DNA of 10,527 nt from the NCBI GenBank assembly GCA_003483345.1, contig DMWH01000262.1, forward strand, positions 6,591 to 17,117. Reading direction: 5' to 3'. The position numbers were made by a program, and so were the translations under genes. Below are positions 1-7,667 of the stretch, piece by piece. The DNA comes from Clostridiales bacterium. GTDB lineage: Bacteria > Bacillota > Clostridia > Tissierellales > Sedimentibacteraceae. Numbering within the stretch: the first letter of the stretch is position 1; every line of letters starts with the position of its first letter. The notes beneath the pieces were generated by a model. That model ran no database searches. It was not told where the DNA came from and saw nothing but the letters and a program-made list of their open reading frames with translations.

Positions 1-285
1 TCCAACACTGATATGAAAGTCTTTATTTGTGAGCCGGAAAAATATGAGGATTGCACAAAAGCTGTTGATGAAATTAAAAACAGAAAAGTTGTAGTTCTTA
101 ATATTGAAGGAATGGAACTTGAGGACCAAAAGCAAGTATTTGAATTTATCAAAGGTGCAATTTATGCATTGGAAGCAAGCATTCAAAAAGTATCAAACGG
201 TATATTCGTACTAGCTCCGAACAATGTGCAAATTGACGGAAGATTAAGCGACAGATATGAAAGGAATTATTATTACGGTAAATAA
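1..285 (+). CDS. sepF: Cell division protein SepF, C-terminal part (5' end outside window)
   Basis: The reading frame is open from base 1, so the Met at base 13 is probably internal; 94 residues are visible against about 150 for a usual SepF. The missing part would carry the N-terminal amphipathic membrane-binding helix and linker. What is seen is the conserved SepF (DUF552) core: a strand with VFICEP, a helix with EIKNRKVVVLNIEG, then a helix-turn with GAIYALEASIQKVSNGIFVLAP. SepF binds the FtsZ C-terminal tail, polymerises into rings or arcs, and anchors the Z-ring to the membrane. It is followed directly by yggT and ylmH, the usual gene order downstream of ftsZ in Firmicutes. The TAA stop overlaps the AAGGAG ribosome binding site of yggT, which suggests coupled translation. 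The family call is firm. Confidence 0.9.
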   Translation, partial: SNTDMKVFICEPEKYEDCTKAVDEIKNRKVVVLNIEGMELEDQKQVFEFIKGAIYALEASIQKVSNGIFVLAPNNVQIDGRLSDRYERNYYYGK

Positions 286-294
286 GGAGCATTT

Positions 295-558
295 ATGTTT
301 TATATTATACAGTTGGCTCTAGCATCACTATTAAGAATAATTTATTATTTAATACTGGTCAGAGTGATATTATCATTTTTCCCAACCCTACAAACTTCAA
401 GAATATCCTACTTTATCTATCAAATGACCGAGCCTGTACTGGCTCCTTGCAGGGCAATTTTAGATAAACTGGGATTAGGCATGGGAATGTTTGATTTTTC
501 TCCAATATTGGCTCTTCTATTATTAAACATATTACAAAGATTGATATACGCCATATAG
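295..558 (+). CDS. yggT: YggT/YlmG family small membrane protein
   Basis: This is an 87-residue hydrophobic protein with two likely membrane segments, about residues 5-28 and 66-86, joined by a short loop. The loop holds the family motif TEPVLAPCRAIL (around residues 45-56) and the second segment begins with DFSPILALLLL, both typical of the YGGT domain. The ATG follows AAGGAG with suitable spacing, and the length fits the one-repeat YlmG form of Gram-positives. The family is associated with cell-division gene clusters and, in plastid relatives, with membrane and nucleoid distribution; the biochemical role is not settled. It lies 9 bases after sepF and 26 before ylmH, so it is probably in the same operon. 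Confidence 0.9.
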   Translation: MFYIIQLALASLLRIIYYLILVRVILSFFPTLQTSRISYFIYQMTEPVLAPCRAILDKLGLGMGMFDFSPILALLLLNILQRLIYAI

Positions 559-584
559 ATGGCTGCAATACTACCGGGAGAAAA

Positions 585-1367
585 ATGAAAAGTTTAGAAA
601 AATATTATGATTTTATCAGGGATGATGAAATCAAAAACACGGTAAAAAAGATACAAGATAAAGCATCGTATGTTAATAAAAACTATATTGCCGCAATAAC
701 CGAATTTATAAATCCATATGTTGTAAAAATCAGTATTCCGGTAATAAAAAGTTATGATATAAAATTTGAAATTTTCCCCTCATATGAAAATTGTGAGAGG
801 AAAGTTTTCATTTTATACCCGCAATATTCTGAAATAGATGAAAATGAATTTATTTCGGGAATTCGTATTACTAATAAGTCTAAATTCAAAAAATTAAGCC
901 ATAAGGATTACTTAGGAGTATTGATGTCCTTAGGTATTGAAAGAAGTAAGCTCGGGGATATCTATGTCTGTGATGATTACGGGGATGTAGTGGTTCACTC
1001 GGATATTGCTGATTATATAATTTACAATTTGGATAAAATAGGTCATAATAAAATAGAAGCAGAAAAAATTAACTTAAGCCAAGTCAATTTTAAAGAACAG
1101 GAACATGAAATCTTGAATATTATTACCTCCTCCATGCGCATTGACAATATCGTAAAGCACCTTACAAAATTATCAAGGGAAAAGGCCTCTTTCATAATAA
1201 AATCGGGAGATGTTAAAATCAATCATATTCCTGAATACAAGGTAAGCACAGAATTGAAGGAGGAGGACATCTTGTCAATCAGAAGGGCAGGACGGTTTAA
1301 AATATATAAAATAATCGGTACAACAAAAAGCGGAAAGCTAAAAATTCAAATTAAGCATTATATTTAA
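585..1367 (+). CDS. ylmH: YlmH family S4-domain RNA-binding protein
   Basis: This 260-residue protein has the usual YlmH length. The central domain carries a conserved block, LGVLMSLGIERSKLGDI (about residues 110-126), followed by a segment around VVVHSDIADYI. A C-terminal S4 RNA-binding domain runs from about residue 183 to 245: SMRIDNIV, then SREKASFIIKSGDVKIN, then EEDILSIRRAGRFKI. GGGAG at 576-580 sits four bases before the ATG. In Bacillus, YlmH binds the 50S subunit with peptidyl-tRNA and can stand in for RqcP in ribosome-associated quality control, the pathway of the rqcH gene about 2 kb downstream. In many Firmicutes ylmH is followed by divIVA; here lspA starts 11 bases after the stop and there is no divIVA. 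Confidence 0.92.
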   Translation: MKSLEKYYDFIRDDEIKNTVKKIQDKASYVNKNYIAAITEFINPYVVKISIPVIKSYDIKFEIFPSYENCERKVFILYPQYSEIDENEFISGIRITNKSKFKKLSHKDYLGVLMSLGIERSKLGDIYVCDDYGDVVVHSDIADYIIYNLDKIGHNKIEAEKINLSQVNFKEQEHEILNIITSSMRIDNIVKHLTKLSREKASFIIKSGDVKINHIPEYKVSTELKEEDILSIRRAGRFKIYKIIGTTKSGKLKIQIKHYI

Positions 1368-1378
1368 CGGGAGAAGTA

Positions 1379-1843
1379 ATGAGTATTATAGCAGTATTTA
1401 TAATTATATTTTCAGTTGTTTTTGACCAATTATCAAAGTATTGGGCAACAGAAGTTTTAAAAAACGGTGAATCAATAAAAATTATAGGAAATTTTTTGCG
1501 TTTCACTTATGCGGAAAACAGAGGTGCTGCATTCAGCATATTGCAGAATCAAAGGGTATTCTTTTTGATTATTACTATTATAATGCTTATTATATTAGGA
1601 ATAGTTTATTTTACAAACAGAAACCTTTCAAAGTTGTCCAGATTATCCATGGCTATGATTGCAGGAGGAGCAATAGGCAATTTTATTGACAGATATCGCA
1701 TGGGATATGTAATAGATTTTATTGATGTAAGATTTGGAACTTTTTATAATTTTCCGGTATTTAACATAGCTGACAGCTTTGTTGTATGCGGAACAATACT
1801 TATGGTAATTTTAATTCTATTTAACAAGTTTGAAACGAGTTGA
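1379..1843 (+). CDS. lspA: Lipoprotein signal peptidase (signal peptidase II)
   Basis: This 154-residue integral membrane aspartyl protease removes the signal peptide from diacylglyceryl-modified prolipoproteins. Four hydrophobic segments are visible (about residues 3-16, 60-78, 88-102 and 130-149). All family motifs are present: FDQLSK (15-20), ENRGAAFSIL (46-55), GGAIGNFIDR (96-105), VIDFIDV (111-117) and FNIADS (128-133). By analogy with the Pseudomonas LspA structure, D113 and D132 would be the catalytic pair, with N101, D104 and R105 in the conserved pocket. The ATG follows GGGAGAAG closely. rluD begins four bases after the stop, so the two are almost certainly co-transcribed. Nothing is missing or unusual. 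Confidence 0.96.
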   Translation: MSIIAVFIIIFSVVFDQLSKYWATEVLKNGESIKIIGNFLRFTYAENRGAAFSILQNQRVFFLIITIIMLIILGIVYFTNRNLSKLSRLSMAMIAGGAIGNFIDRYRMGYVIDFIDVRFGTFYNFPVFNIADSFVVCGTILMVILILFNKFETS

Positions 1844-1847
1844 GAAA

Positions 1848-3463
<1,616 letters not shown>

Positions 3464-3465
3464 GC

Positions 3466-3530
3466 GGGACAGTGGGGACGTACCTTGCTGTCCCATACCT
3501 GTGACAGTCAAGATACGTCCCCACTGTCCC
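3466..3530. repeat. REPIN/MITE-like imperfect inverted repeat between convergent genes
   Basis: The left arm (3466-3494) and right arm (3501-3530) are separated by six bases. Read toward the centre, each arm begins GGGACAGTGGGGACGTA, 17 identical bases, and the arms match at 27 of 30 aligned columns including one gap. Each arm also has its own small palindrome: GGGACAG (3466-3472) with CTGTCCC (3488-3494), and GACAGT (3503-3508) with ACTGTC (3523-3528). Two small palindromic units in inverted order is the REPIN architecture. The GGGACAGTGGGGAC start resembles GGGAC-type repeats I recall from Clostridia, often linked to Y1/REP-associated transposases. No transposase is in the window, and copy number cannot be judged here. 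The right arm overlaps the 3' end of rqcH. Confidence 0.75.
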
Positions 3531-3535
3531 TTTTT
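3466..3535 (+). terminator. Intrinsic-terminator-like hairpin after pyrR
   Basis: Transcribed rightward, the inverted repeat would fold into a long GC-rich stem followed at once by five T's (3531-3535), the form of a rho-independent terminator. It starts three bases after the pyrR stop and would end the sepF-pyrR transcript before it runs antisense into rqcH. On the minus strand no T-run follows the stem, so termination of rqcH there is less certain. Confidence 0.7.
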
Positions 3536-5268
3536 ATCCCTTCTATATTCGGCTTAACAAGCATTGAATAATTTGTGTCGTAAATTACAAAGCCGGGCTT
3601 TGCATTAGGTGGCTTTTTTATATTTGATTTTTTTGTGTAGTCGACTTCAACCGTGCTTGAATTTTTCCCCTTGCTGTAATATGCTGCAATTTTAGCTGCT
3701 TCAATGAATTCTTCATCCGTTAGTTCATCGCCTTTCGTTCTTATGATAACATGGGAGCCGGGCATATTTTTGGCATGGAACCAATAATCTTCATTTTTAG
3801 CTATTTTAAATGTTATCATATCATTTTGGGTATTGTTTTTTCCAACCAGTATTTCATGCCCGCCTGAAGAAATAAATGCAGTAATAGGCTTTGTCTTGTT
3901 TGATTTATCAGCCTTAGATTTTCTTTTCATAAAACCTTCGGAAATAAGCTCGCTGTATATGTCGTTTAAATCATCGATTGTTTCACATTCTTCAATAGAA
4001 AATAATATATTTTCCAGGTATTTTATTTCATTTAAAGTTATATCGATTAATTTTTCGAGTTCTTCTTCTGCTTTTTTCAGCTTATTATATCTTTTGAAAA
4101 ATTTTTGACTGTTTTGTGGCAGATTAAATCTGGGGTCTAAGGGTATTGTAATTTCCTTTTGTTCAGGGTCGTAGTAATTTATAACCCTAAGCTTATGGTT
4201 TTCAGGTGTTTTGTGAAGATTTGCAAGAATAAGCTCTCCGTAAATTTTGTACTTATCTCTGTTTTCGGCATTAAGAAGTTCATTTCTTTGCTTTTCAACC
4301 TTTTTTCTGTTCCTGTCTATTTTTGTATTAATATTTTTAATAAGGCTTGCAACTCTTTGGTTGATTTTGTTTTTGTTGTCTAATTCATAATAATATTCAT
4401 CAAGCAATTCACCGGGTGATAAGAAATTTTTCCTTTCATAATCTTTTAAATATTCAACCTCCAAACAATAAAAGCCATATTGGTTCATATTTTCATCATA
4501 AAAAATATTAAAAGAAAAATCATTTTGCTTTATTTTATTCATTATTTTACTAAACACATTCCATATTTCTTCTTTCTTTTCTTCGCTTAATTCGCCTAAA
4601 TAAGTGCTTTCATTTAAATTGGTCAAATAACAAATTTCTCTTGAAATAAAAGGACTAAGACCTAAAAAGTTTTTATATAAAAAATTATAAATGTATATTC
4701 CGTTATTTGTAGACTCGATTTCCTTCATAAATAAATCTTTTGTAACAGTGAGCGGATTTAATTTATCCGAGCCAGGCGGAATAACATATTTCAGCCCCGG
4801 GTAGACTTGCCTTACAGAGCTTATATTTTCGGCAACTCTTTTAATGGCATCAATTATAGTCTTATCTTCGTTTATAAATATAATATTGCTGTGTTTTCCC
4901 ATTATTTCGGTTATCAGCGATTTATTCACGGCAGTTCCGAATTCATCTTTGCACTCAAATGAAATTTCCACAATTCTGTCAAAATTAATTTGTTTTATAT
5001 TTGTTATGTGAGCACTTGTTAAGTGTTTTCTTAACAGCATGCAAAACATGGGAGGCTCCGATGGATTTTGCCTTATTACATTTGTAAGATGAAGCCTGGG
5101 GCTGTTGCTTATTGCAGTAATTAACAGTTTATAGTTTTCTCCTTTGCTTCTTATGGATATTACTATTTCATTTTTATCCGGCTGATAAATTTTATCCACT
5201 CGTCCGCCAATTAACTTTTTATATAAATCATTTATTATACTGTTTAAAAAAATACCGTCTAATGACAT
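3508..5268 (-). CDS. rqcH: Rqc2 homologue RqcH (NFACT family, FbpA/YloA-like)
   Basis: The protein has 586 residues and starts from an ATG preceded by AGGAGG (5273-5278). It has an N-terminal NFACT-N domain with FDR at 96-98; D97 and R98 fall at the same positions as the Bacillus RqcH residues needed for Ala-tailing. EIMGKHSNII follows at 121-130. A charged, coiled-coil-rich middle covers about 290-345 and 395-425, and the C-terminal NFACT-R (DUF814) domain covers about 460-570, with WFHAKNMPGSHVI at 496-508. RqcH binds obstructed 50S subunits with tRNA-Ala and adds C-terminal alanine tails that mark stalled chains for degradation; older names describe it as a fibronectin-binding protein. It is a lone minus-strand gene between two plus-strand operons. 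The last six or seven residues (R/D-S-G-D-V-S) and the stop are encoded by the inverted repeat, so the native tail has apparently been replaced. Confidence 0.95.
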   Translation of the reverse strand: MSLDGIFLNSIINDLYKKLIGGRVDKIYQPDKNEIVISIRSKGENYKLLITAISNSPRLHLTNVIRQNPSEPPMFCMLLRKHLTSAHITNIKQINFDRIVEISFECKDEFGTAVNKSLITEIMGKHSNIIFINEDKTIIDAIKRVAENISSVRQVYPGLKYVIPPGSDKLNPLTVTKDLFMKEIESTNNGIYIYNFLYKNFLGLSPFISREICYLTNLNESTYLGELSEEKKEEIWNVFSKIMNKIKQNDFSFNIFYDENMNQYGFYCLEVEYLKDYERKNFLSPGELLDEYYYELDNKNKINQRVASLIKNINTKIDRNRKKVEKQRNELLNAENRDKYKIYGELILANLHKTPENHKLRVINYYDPEQKEITIPLDPRFNLPQNSQKFFKRYNKLKKAEEELEKLIDITLNEIKYLENILFSIEECETIDDLNDIYSELISEGFMKRKSKADKSNKTKPITAFISSGGHEILVGKNNTQNDMITFKIAKNEDYWFHAKNMPGSHVIIRTKGDELTDEEFIEAAKIAAYYSKGKNSSTVEVDYTKKSNIKKPPNAKPGFVIYDTNYSMLVKPNIEGIKRDSGDVS

Positions 5269-5335
5269 ATTTCCTCCTGCTTGTTACTCGTGATTAGAAT
5301 ATCTAAGTAAGTATCTTTCTTTAGTTAATAACCAT

Positions 5336-5364
5336 ATTGTATATTATAAACATTATAATGTCAT
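5336..5364 (-). promoter_or_regulatory. Sigma-A type promoter candidate for rqcH
   Basis: On the minus strand the -35 element reads ATGACA (5359-5364) and the -10 element TACAAT (5336-5341), each one base from consensus, with a 17-base spacer. The predicted leader is about 60 bases to the rqcH start at 5268. Other TATAAT-like strings nearby (for example within 5351-5360) lack a fitting -35. Confidence 0.55.
5344..5358. promoter_or_regulatory. Per-box-like palindrome in the rqcH promoter spacer
   Basis: TTATAAACATTATAA matches the PerR operator consensus TTATAATNATTATAA at 13 of 14 defined bases and sits wholly between the predicted -35 and -10 elements of rqcH, where a bound repressor would block polymerase. 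The region is very AT-rich, so chance similarity is possible, and no perR gene is in the window. Confidence 0.3.
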
Positions 5365-5445
5365 GAATTTTTTAAAATATTTAATATAAGGCTGCCGGTT
5401 TTTTCTGAATTATTCTATCATAGCTCTTAGACTGCAATATTTTTG

Positions 5446-5473
5446 TTTACTAATAAGGTTTTAGTGTTATAAT
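5446..5473 (+). promoter_or_regulatory. Sigma-A promoter candidate for the yicC-fmt operon
   Basis: A perfect TATAAT (5468-5473) is preceded by TG one base upstream (5465-5466), an extended -10. TTTACT (5446-5451) is a plausible -35 with a 16-base spacer. Transcription would start near 5480, giving a leader of about 85 bases before yicC. It is the best promoter seen in the window. Confidence 0.7.
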
Positions 5474-5564
5474 GGTGTAATAAGGTGTGGGACACACAGA
5501 TAGGTATATGATAATACTCTAAATTGAGTAAGTAGGAAAATAATTAAAATAATTGGAGAATAAA

Positions 5565-6452
5565 ATGGCAAATATATTTAGTATGACCGGTTACGGCAAA
5601 GGTGAACACAATGACGGTAAAAGAAGTATTACAGCTGAAATAAAAGCTATCAACAACAGGTATTGCGATATAAATATAAAAACCCCCAGACATTTGCGTA
5701 TTTATGAGGATAATATAAGAAAAATCTTGAAAAACGGCATTCAAAGGGGTAGAATAGATGTATATATTAACATTGAATATATAAGTGAATCAGATACAGT
5801 AATTTTACCGAATTTGGCCCTGGCTAAACAGTATATGGATGCCATTGAAAAAATTAAATCAGAATTAGGAATTAACGGCAACCCATCTCTTGACACAATA
5901 ATCAAATTTCAGGATGTTCTTATTGCAAAGGAAGATGATGCCGATGATGATGAACTCCGTATTTGTCTGGAAAATGCAATGAATGAGGCTGTAAAAAACC
6001 TGCTGACAATGAGAGTTAAAGAAGGTATACAGTTAAAGGATGACATTAGCCTAAGCCTGGTAAAAATACGTGAATTAATGGAAGTCATATCTGAAAACTC
6101 CCATACAATTGTGGAGGATTATAAAATTAAATTTGAAGACAGGATTAAAGAGCTGTTGGGAAATACTCACGAGCTTGATGAAAACAGGCTTTACAATGAA
6201 ATTGTAATTTATGCCGATAAAAGCGATATTAATGAAGAAATTGTAAGATTTAACTCGCATATGGTGCAATTGTCCGATGCTTTGGACAGCGGAGGTGCAA
6301 TAGGAAGGAAGCTTGATTTTATCTTACAAGAAGCTAACAGAGAAATTAATACCATAGGCTCTAAAGTCAGCAGCTTAGATATTATACAAGTTGTTATTGA
6401 AATAAAGAATCTTTTGGAAAAAATCAGAGAGCAAGTACAAAATATTGAATAG
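5565..6452 (+). CDS. yicC: YicC/YloC family endoribonuclease
   Basis: The protein has 295 residues from the ATG at 5565, which follows GGAG at 5555-5558; an in-frame TTG at 5553 overlaps that site and is rejected. The N-terminal family signature SMTGYGKGE (6-14) and the block ITAEIKAINNRYCDINIKTP are clear. The C-terminal DUF1732 motif EANREINTIGSK (256-267) is also present and contains the conserved acidic and Asn residues. YicC of E. coli and YloC of Bacillus are metal-dependent endoribonucleases involved in RNA turnover. It is the first gene of the rightward operon and sits next to remA and gmk as in Bacillus. Length and motifs are normal. Confidence 0.94.
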   Translation: MANIFSMTGYGKGEHNDGKRSITAEIKAINNRYCDINIKTPRHLRIYEDNIRKILKNGIQRGRIDVYINIEYISESDTVILPNLALAKQYMDAIEKIKSELGINGNPSLDTIIKFQDVLIAKEDDADDDELRICLENAMNEAVKNLLTMRVKEGIQLKDDISLSLVKIRELMEVISENSHTIVEDYKIKFEDRIKELLGNTHELDENRLYNEIVIYADKSDINEEIVRFNSHMVQLSDALDSGGAIGRKLDFILQEANREINTIGSKVSSLDIIQVVIEIKNLLEKIREQVQNIE

Positions 6453-6461
6453 GAGTTAAAT

Positions 6462-6710
6462 ATGTCAAATACTATTAATATTGGTTTTGGTAATATTGCG
6501 CTGGCAAACAGAATTGTGGCAATTGTAAGTCCTGAATCGGCACCGATAAAACGCCTTATTCAGGAAACCCGTGAAAAAAATAAACTTATAGATGCAACTT
6601 ACGGCAGAAAAACAAGAGCTGTAATTATTACTGATTGCGATTATATAATTCTATCGGCAATTCAACCGGATACAATGGCACTGAGATTTGAGAACCACAA
6701 TATCAAGTAG
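6462..6710 (+). CDS. remA: RemA family DNA-binding regulator (DUF370)
   Basis: The 82-residue protein is near-canonical DUF370: INIGFGN (5-11), [17 protein letters not shown] (17-33), [17 protein letters not shown] (42-58) and ILSAIQPDT. In Bacillus, RemA forms ring-shaped oligomers that bind repeated DNA sites and activates biofilm matrix and osmoprotection genes. In Clostridia the protein is conserved but its targets are mostly unknown, so the regulatory role here is inferred from the family. Its AGGAG ribosome binding site overlaps the yicC stop codon, and gmk starts nine bases after its own stop, which points to coupled expression. Confidence 0.95.
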   Translation: MSNTINIGFGNIALANRIVAIVSPESAPIKRLIQETREKNKLIDATYGRKTRAVIITDCDYIILSAIQPDTMALRFENHNIK

Positions 6711-6719
6711 AGGTGAGTT

Positions 6720-7349
6720 ATGGATGAAGGATTATTAGTGGTAATATCAGGCCCTTCGGGAGCAGGCAAAGGCACAATTTGTGCTCAGCTTCTGTTGGAA
6801 ATGAGTTACCTGAAAGTTTCCGTATCTGTTACGACCAGAAAGCCAAGGGCAGGCGAGGTAGACGGAATAAGCTATTATTTTATTGAAGAAGAAGAATTCA
6901 TAAATAGAATAAATAATGACGAATTTCTTGAATACGCAAAAGTTTACGGCAATTATTACGGTACGCCCAAAGAAGAAGTGTTTAAGCAGCTTAAAGCCGG
7001 GAATGATATAATATTAGAAATAGATATTCAAGGAGCACTACAGGTTAAAAAGAATTATCCGATGGGAGTGTTCATATTTATCCTTCCCCCGTCACTGGAA
7101 GAATTAAAATCCAGAATTGAAGGAAGAGGTACTGATTCAAAAGAAGTGATTCTAAGAAGAATGGAGTCAGCTTATGAGGAATTAAACTATGCTTTCCAAT
7201 ATGATTATGTGGTGGTGAATGACCATGTGGATACTGCAACAGAAAAAATTAAACATATAATATTGGCAGAAAAAAACAGAGTAATAAGGAAAAAAGAAAT
7301 AATCAGTAAAATCAGGGAGATAAAGAATGAAAAAAATATCAATAGATAA
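6720..7349 (+). CDS. gmk: Guanylate kinase
   Basis: This 209-residue enzyme transfers phosphate from ATP to GMP, giving GDP, in purine nucleotide metabolism and (p)ppGpp-sensitive GTP supply. The P-loop GPSGAGKGT is at 11-19. The GMP-binding region has SVTTRKPRAGEVDGISYYF (36-54) and EYAKVYGNYYGTP (71-83), and EIDIQGALQV is at 100-109. The lid region includes RIEGRGTD (132-139). GAGGTGAG precedes the ATG. The last 23 bases overlap the start of rpoZ in another frame. Neighbours and length are typical of Firmicutes. Confidence 0.97.
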   Translation: MDEGLLVVISGPSGAGKGTICAQLLLEMSYLKVSVSVTTRKPRAGEVDGISYYFIEEEEFINRINNDEFLEYAKVYGNYYGTPKEEVFKQLKAGNDIILEIDIQGALQVKKNYPMGVFIFILPPSLEELKSRIEGRGTDSKEVILRRMESAYEELNYAFQYDYVVVNDHVDTATEKIKHIILAEKNRVIRKKEIISKIREIKNEKNINR

Positions 7350-7614
7350 ATTAAATGATATGGTTGACAGCCAGTATTCATTAGTGACAATAATATCAAA
7401 AAGGGCAAGACAGATAATTGACGGCTCGGAGCCTTTAATTAAAACAAAGACTAAAAAGCCCGTGTCAATCGCTATTGAGGAATTCTATGAAAGAAAATTT
7501 GAAGCCATATACAATTATGACAAGTACAAAAAATCATTGACGGCAAATAAGGAGACAGCTGTTGAAACAACAGATGAAAAAAAAGACATGGATGAAACAA
7601 CGGCACAGGAATAG
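7327..7614 (+). CDS. rpoZ: DNA-directed RNA polymerase omega subunit
   Basis: The protein has 95 residues. The N-terminal half is the omega core: ISIDKLNDMVDSQYSLVTIISKRARQI (4-30), with the usual helix that clamps the beta-prime C-terminus, then KPVSIAIEEFYERKFE. The last 30 or so residues are a charged low-complexity tail (ETTDEKKDMDETTAQE), longer than the minimal family form. AGGGAG at 7314-7319 lies inside the gmk coding region, and the ATG is 23 bases before the gmk end, so translation is probably coupled. In Bacillus, coaBC follows; here a hairpin and then priA follow. Confidence 0.93.
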   Translation: MKKISIDKLNDMVDSQYSLVTIISKRARQIIDGSEPLIKTKTKKPVSIAIEEFYERKFEAIYNYDKYKKSLTANKETAVETTDEKKDMDETTAQE

Positions 7615-7618
7615 TCAG

Positions 7619-7650
7619 ATAATCAGTCAAAGGACTGATTATTTAATTTT
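7619..7650 (+). terminator. Intercistronic hairpin with T-rich tail between rpoZ and priA
   Basis: ATAATCAGTC (7619-7628) and GACTGATTAT (7633-7642) form a perfect 10-base-pair stem with an AAAG loop, followed by TTAATTTT (7643-7650). It starts four bases after the rpoZ stop. The stem is AT-rich and the T-tract is interrupted, so a partial terminator or an mRNA 3'-end stabiliser is as likely as full termination; no strong promoter is seen between it and priA. Confidence 0.55.
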
Positions 7651-7667
7651 AGTTGAGCGGAGAAAAT

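Larger units (their letters stand above)
5269..5564. other. Divergent intergenic region between rqcH and yicC
   Basis: These 296 AT-rich bases hold no convincing gene. They contain a minus-strand promoter candidate for rqcH (5336-5364) with a Per-box-like palindrome, and a plus-strand promoter candidate for yicC (5446-5473). In the yicC leader there is a small hairpin, GTGTG-GGA-CACAC, at 5485-5497 close to the expected transcript start, and a weak TACTC/GAGTA repeat at 5515-5530. Nothing else is recognised, including no riboswitch or T-box. Confidence 0.7.

Noticed and set aside
1830..1847. TTG start for the pseudouridine synthase inside lspA
   Set aside because: No ribosome binding site precedes it, while the ATG at 1848 fits tightly after the lspA stop.
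3466..3530. CRISPR array or insertion sequence
   Set aside because: There are only two inverted arms, no regular spacers, no cas genes and no transposase in the window.
5485..5530. Small inverted repeats GTGTG/CACAC and TACTC/GAGTA in the yicC leader as a riboswitch or attenuator
   Set aside because: The stems are only five base pairs, there is no T-run and no recognised riboswitch core.
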